DNA of 64,000 nt from Micromonospora trifolii. GTDB taxonomy: Bacteria > Actinomycetota > Actinomycetes > Mycobacteriales > Micromonosporaceae. Below are positions 60,511 through 64,000 of this stretch, piece by piece. The stretch covers positions 1 through 64,000 of the forward strand of contig NZ_JAKKFD010000023.1 of NCBI RefSeq assembly GCF_022229005.1. Reading direction: 5' to 3'. The notes below the pieces were generated by a model. It made no database searches. It saw only the letters and a list, made by a program, of their open reading frames with translations, and was not told where the DNA came from. The number at the start of each line of letters is the position of its first letter. Within the stretch, counting starts at the first letter, position 1. The position numbers were made by a program, and so were the translations under genes.

Positions 60511-61878
60511 TCAGATCGGCAGGCGGTCGGCGCCGGCTAGCGGGTGCACCAGGAGGGGGACCAGCGGCGCCGGCAGGACGGGGTCGCGGCGCAGGGTGGG
60601 CGTCCAGCCCGCGTCCGCCCCCAGGTCGGGGTCATGGCTCGCGTTGTACGCCGCCAGGAGGTCGACCGGTCGGGCCGCGCCGCCGCCCTGGCGGACCCAG
60701 GAGCCGCGCTCGGTCAACGCGGTGCCGCCCCAGTCGTAGAGCAGGTCCGCCGGGTCGACCGCCGCGTCCAGTGTGAAGAAGTTGTTCTGCGCGTAGATCG
60801 CCGACTGGACACCGACGCCGAGCGCGTACTGGAAGTCGCCGCCACCGAGTCGGTAGTGGTTGTTGTAGACGTCGACCTGACCGAAACGCACCCGGGGCAG
60901 CCGTTGCAGGACACCGTCGAAGAGGTTGTGGTGCACTGTGACCCTCAGTCGGCCCACGTCCGGACCGACGGTGTTTGACGAGCCGATCAACATCAGCTTG
61001 TCCCGACCCGTGAAGCGGTTCCAGGAGGCGGTGACCAGGCTGGCGGTGTGCGTCACGTCCAGCGACCCGTCGTGCACCTGGTACGGCCGACCGAAGTACA
61101 CCGGCTGGGCGCTGTCCGGGTTGTCGCCGTCGGTGAAGGTGTTGTGGTCGACCCAGACGTTCTCGCTGCGGCGCACGGAGATCTGGTCGTACTGGCTGTT
61201 CCAGTTGCCGGCCTCGCCGTCGGTCGGCGACCAGGCGGGGAAGCAGTCCCGGGCGTCGACGAGGGTCAGATTGCGGACGATGACGTTCGACGCGCGGTCG
61301 ATCATGAGGGTGAGCCCGGTCAGTCGAGCGCCGCGCAGCCCGACGACAGTGGTGTTCGGCCCGACGTTGATCTGGGTCTGCCGGGTCTGGTTGGTCACCG
61401 AGCGCACCCGGGCCTCCTCCAGCGGCCCACTCGGTGGCACCCGTCCCCACACCGCCGGGTCGTACGCGGCCAGGTAGGCGTCCAACCGGTAGCCCGGGTC
61501 GGCCAGCTCGGCGCAGCTCAGCGGCGTGCCGTCGGGCCCTTCGAAGCCGTCGATGGCACCGTCGACGTAGATGAGCTTCGGGGTGGCGTCGGTGGCGTTG
61601 CCGGCGTTGTCGCCGCCCAGCGCGGCGACCAGCTCGGCCCGGTCGTGGACCACCCGGGTCCGCTCGGGGGTGGCCGCCGAGCCGCCGGTGGTGCCGGGGC
61701 CGTCGGCCGCCCAACCGTCGCGCTCGGGCAGCGTCTGCCGGCCGAGGTGGTCGGCCAACCAGGAGAGCCGGTCGGCGGACGGTGCGTCCGGACGAGCAGC
61801 GGCGGCGGCCGGGGTGGCACCCAGGGTGGCGCCCAGGAGAAGGGCGACCACTGTGGCGCCGCCGAGGATTCTGCGCAT
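60511..61878 (-). CDS. Secreted pectate lyase (PL1)
   Basis: This 455-residue protein has a signal peptide (RRILGGATVVALLLGATLG, cleavage after PAAA) and a PL1 beta-helix: NTTVVGLRGARLTGLTLMID, SENVWVDHNTFTDG, and VTVHHNLFDGVLQRLPRVRFG with the catalytic Arg and the conserved VYNNHY. It cleaves polygalacturonate by beta-elimination outside the cell. It is the last gene of a reverse-strand cluster with Gfo/Idh/MocA and fructuronate-reductase-like genes, consistent with pectin use. Confidence 0.92.
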   Translation of the reverse strand: MRRILGGATVVALLLGATLGATPAAAAARPDAPSADRLSWLADHLGRQTLPERDGWAADGPGTTGGSAATPERTRVVHDRAELVAALGGDNAGNATDATPKLIYVDGAIDGFEGPDGTPLSCAELADPGYRLDAYLAAYDPAVWGRVPPSGPLEEARVRSVTNQTRQTQINVGPNTTVVGLRGARLTGLTLMIDRASNVIVRNLTLVDARDCFPAWSPTDGEAGNWNSQYDQISVRRSENVWVDHNTFTDGDNPDSAQPVYFGRPYQVHDGSLDVTHTASLVTASWNRFTGRDKLMLIGSSNTVGPDVGRLRVTVHHNLFDGVLQRLPRVRFGQVDVYNNHYRLGGGDFQYALGVGVQSAIYAQNNFFTLDAAVDPADLLYDWGGTALTERGSWVRQGGGAARPVDLLAAYNASHDPDLGADAGWTPTLRRDPVLPAPLVPLLVHPLAGADRLPI

Positions 61879-61932
61879 CGACTCGCTCCATTCGTTTGTG
61901 GTGTGGCTGTCCGTCCCAGGTGGTGTCTGCCG

Positions 61933-63147
61933 CTATCCGGCCAGCTCGGCGCGGTACGCGCCGGACGCCCACGGCACCCCCAGCTCGCTCGGCAGCGCCC
62001 CCCGCTCGGCCGCCCGGCGCAACACCTCGACGACGCCGCGCAGGTGGCGGACCCGCTCCCCGCCCTCGCCGAGGATGGTCACCAACTCGCCGTCGAGCAG
62101 CCGGGGTTCCGGCGCGGGCCGCAACGCGTCCAGCAGCGCGGTGAACGGCGCGGTACGGGCCAGCGGCGCGATCAGTGGCACGCCCGACGGGTTCGCCCGG
62201 TGGGCGAGCAGGTTCTCCAGCAGCCCCAGCCGCCCCGGCACCCGGCGGGTCACCACGTCCCCGGGCAGCCGCAACCGGTCGGTCGGGTACTCCAACACCG
62301 CCTGGCCCGCCGTACCGGTCACCACCACCTCGCCCGCCACGAACTCCTCGGCGGCCAGGGTCACCGCCACCAGCACCGGCGGCCCGGCGCGGAACCGGAC
62401 CCGCAGCACCGCGGTGTCCTCCACCTCGATCGGCCGGACCCGGTAACGCTCCACCTCGATCGCGACCGGCCAGGGCGTCGCCCCGGCGAGCGCCTCGGCG
62501 ATCGCCAGGCACTGCATCACCGCATGCGCGAGCGGGTTGGCGAGCGCGCCGTCCAGCACCGGCCGACCGTCCAGACTCCGCCGACCGGCCCAGGGGGAGC
62601 GGACGTAGTAGGCGTCCGGCCGTTGCCACGCGGCGATGGTGGAGATACCGGTGACAGTGCCCAGCCGACCGGCGGCCAGCGCGTCGGTCAGCGCGGTGAG
62701 GGCCGCCGAGCCGAGCGCCTGGAAACCGACCTGGGCCACCCGACCGGCGGCGGTGAGGGCCCAGGTCAACTCCTCGTGCTCGGCCAACGACAGCACCGGC
62801 GGCTTCTCCAGCAGCAGATCCGCGCCGGTGGCCAGGGCGTCGCGGGCGATCGCCAGGTGGGTGTGCGGCGGCGTGCAGATCACCACCACATCCGGTCGGG
62901 TGGCGGCGAGCATCGCCCGGTGGTCGGTGAAGACCGCCACCCCGGGCGGCACCGGGGCGGCCGGGTCGTCCTCCACCGGTCGGACGTCGACCAGGGCGAC
63001 CAACCGCAGTCGACCGGCGGCGTGCAGGGGCGCGATCACCCGCCGGTGCCAGCGACCGTGCCCGTTCGCCCCGATCACCGCCACCCGGGGCGGCGGGGCG
63101 GCCCCGCTCACCACCCACCGGTCCGGGTCAACCCGGTCACCGGGCAC
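61933..63147 (-). CDS. Gfo/Idh/MocA-family oxidoreductase
   Basis: This 404-residue protein has an NAD(P)-binding N-terminus (RVAVIGANGHGRWH), the motif LLLEKPPVLSLAEHEEL with the conserved EKP, and a C-terminal alpha/beta domain. Family members oxidise sugars or sugar acids. The pectate lyase and uronate-reductase-like genes beside it point to galacturonate or an oligouronide product as substrate. GTG 63147 overlaps the upstream gene by 11 bases; GTG 63111, 12 codons inside, is an alternative start. Confidence 0.85.
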   Translation of the reverse strand: MPGDRVDPDRWVVSGAAPPPRVAVIGANGHGRWHRRVIAPLHAAGRLRLVALVDVRPVEDDPAAPVPPGVAVFTDHRAMLAATRPDVVVICTPPHTHLAIARDALATGADLLLEKPPVLSLAEHEELTWALTAAGRVAQVGFQALGSAALTALTDALAAGRLGTVTGISTIAAWQRPDAYYVRSPWAGRRSLDGRPVLDGALANPLAHAVMQCLAIAEALAGATPWPVAIEVERYRVRPIEVEDTAVLRVRFRAGPPVLVAVTLAAEEFVAGEVVVTGTAGQAVLEYPTDRLRLPGDVVTRRVPGRLGLLENLLAHRANPSGVPLIAPLARTAPFTALLDALRPAPEPRLLDGELVTILGEGGERVRHLRGVVEVLRRAAERGALPSELGVPWASGAYRAELAG

Positions 63148-64000
63148 CGGCCAGAGTGGCCTCGACGCCGTGCCGCTCCAACGCGGTCAGCCAGGCGATC
63201 ACGTCGGCGCGGACCTCGTCGTCCTCGGCCACCTCCATCGGGATGACGTCGCGCAACGCGAAGACCGCGTCGACAGCACCCGCCGGGCTCTGCGCCCCGG
63301 CGTCCAGCGCGGCCCGGATCGGCCCGGCCAGTGGGTCCTGGAACGGCAACGGCCGGCCGTCGTCGGCGTACCCCAGCGCGAAGCGCAACCAGGACGCCAC
63401 GACCAGCGCGCCCCAGCGCGCGGACCGCCCGCCCGCGCGCAGGTCGGCGATGGTGTGCAGGACGCGCTGCGGCAGCTTCTGGGAGCCGTCGATCGCCACC
63501 TGGAGGGTGCGGTGGTGGATCGCCGGGTTACCGAAGCGGGCAAGGGCCTGCTCGCCGTAGTCGACCACCCGGACCCCGTCCGGCGGGGTGAAGCTGGCCG
63601 CCACGTCCTCGGCGATCAGCCGGCGCAGCACGTCGCGCAGGTGCGGGATCTCCAGCGCGTCGGCGATCGTCTCCCGACCGGCCAACGCTCCGAGGTACGC
63701 GATGGCGGAGTGCACCCCGTTGAGGGCGCGCAGCTTCAACCGCTCCCACGGGCCGGCGTCGTCGGTGAGCACCGCCCCGGCGAACTCCCAACCGGGCCGG
63801 CCGCCGGGGAAATCGTCCTCGATCACCCACTGCGCGTACGGCTCGGCGGCCACCGCGGCCAGGTCGGTCACGCCGAGCGCGCGGCGGGCCGCCTCGATCG
63901 TCTCCGGGGTGCTGGCCGGCACGATCCGGTCCACCATGGTGCCCGGGCAGGTGACGTTGCCGGCCACCCACTCGACCAGCCCGGTGGGCACCCCGCCGGC
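63137..64000 (-). CDS. Mannitol dehydrogenase / fructuronate reductase family, partial
   Basis: The gene enters the window from the right edge, so the N-terminal Rossmann domain is missing. Visible are WVAGNVTCPGTMVDRIVP, then RLKLRALNGVHSAIAYLGAL and a helical C-terminal domain as in UxuB/MtlD. The cluster suggests fructuronate or tagaturonate reductase in uronate catabolism. The frame is open to the window end; the GTG at 63991 is internal, not the start. Confidence 0.85.
   Translation of the reverse strand, partial: AGGVPTGLVEWVAGNVTCPGTMVDRIVPASTPETIEAARRALGVTDLAAVAAEPYAQWVIEDDFPGGRPGWEFAGAVLTDDAGPWERLKLRALNGVHSAIAYLGALAGRETIADALEIPHLRDVLRRLIAEDVAASFTPPDGVRVVDYGEQALARFGNPAIHHRTLQVAIDGSQKLPQRVLHTIADLRAGGRSARWGALVVASWLRFALGYADDGRPLPFQDPLAGPIRAALDAGAQSPAGAVDAVFALRDVIPMEVAEDDEVRADVIAWLTALERHGVEATLAGAR

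Overview
The window is very GC-rich actinobacterial DNA with frequent GTG starts, many 1-4 bp gene overlaps and actinobacterial families such as the SCO5389-type protein, a SARP regulator and an ECF42 sigma factor with its YCII partner. The gene mix and the GATCTTGC-type intergenic stems suggest a soil actinomycete of the Micromonosporaceae, probably Micromonospora; this is inference, since no rRNA or other marker is present.

Layout. 0.2-13.5 kb: housekeeping and redox genes. These are smpB, a membrane-embedded alpha/beta hydrolase, a REC/thioredoxin-reductase-like fusion with its sensor kinase, a NUDIX hydrolase, an ArsR-SRPBCC pair, a PaoABC-type molybdenum aldehyde oxidoreductase with a divergent MocA-like cytidylyltransferase, and a TMEM175-like channel. 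13.6-22.5 kb: carbohydrate use. A beta-glucoside ABC importer and GH1 glucosidase are divergent from a ROK repressor, followed by a secreted beta-helix protein with two CBM32 domains behind a LacI-type operator. 22.6-34.8 kb: an amine oxidase, a YCII/ECF42 pair, a GCS2-type ligase, an asparagine-synthetase-like amidotransferase, and two efflux loci with divergent MarR and TetR regulators and clear palindromic operators. 35-40.1 kb: a more fragmented accessory stretch with a frameshifted AbiEi/DUF559 gene, its decayed copy 3.9 kb away, an Mrr-like membrane restriction nuclease, an AhpD-like protein and a small secreted protein.

40.5-57.0 kb is the most interesting region: fourteen tightly packed co-directional genes for a phage-tail-like contractile injection system. 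Sheath, tube, VgrG-like spike, PAAR-like tip, gp25-like wedge, baseplate J and a large wedge-like protein are recognisable. No capsid, portal, terminase or lysis gene is present, and neither is the AAA+ ATPase that usually marks extracellular contractile injection systems. In the middle, where phages put the tape measure, lie an 84-residue protein with a tape-measure-tail-like motif, a 1070-residue protein with a glycine-rich linker and C-terminal membrane segments, and a 492-residue protein with a PD-(D/E)XK-like nuclease core. These are candidate tape measure and cargo. A small SARP regulator gene follows the locus, and three GGTGACG heptamers at 11-12 bp spacing, a SARP-type site, lie upstream of the first gene next to a 19-bp tandem repeat. 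A self-regulated, ATPase-free, possibly toxin-loaded injection particle is the leading hypothesis.

57.9-64 kb: a Tat-exported berberine-bridge-like oxidoreductase, an HD hydrolase, and a pectin/uronate cluster (pectate lyase, Gfo/Idh/MocA dehydrogenase, fructuronate/mannitol dehydrogenase) running off the window end.
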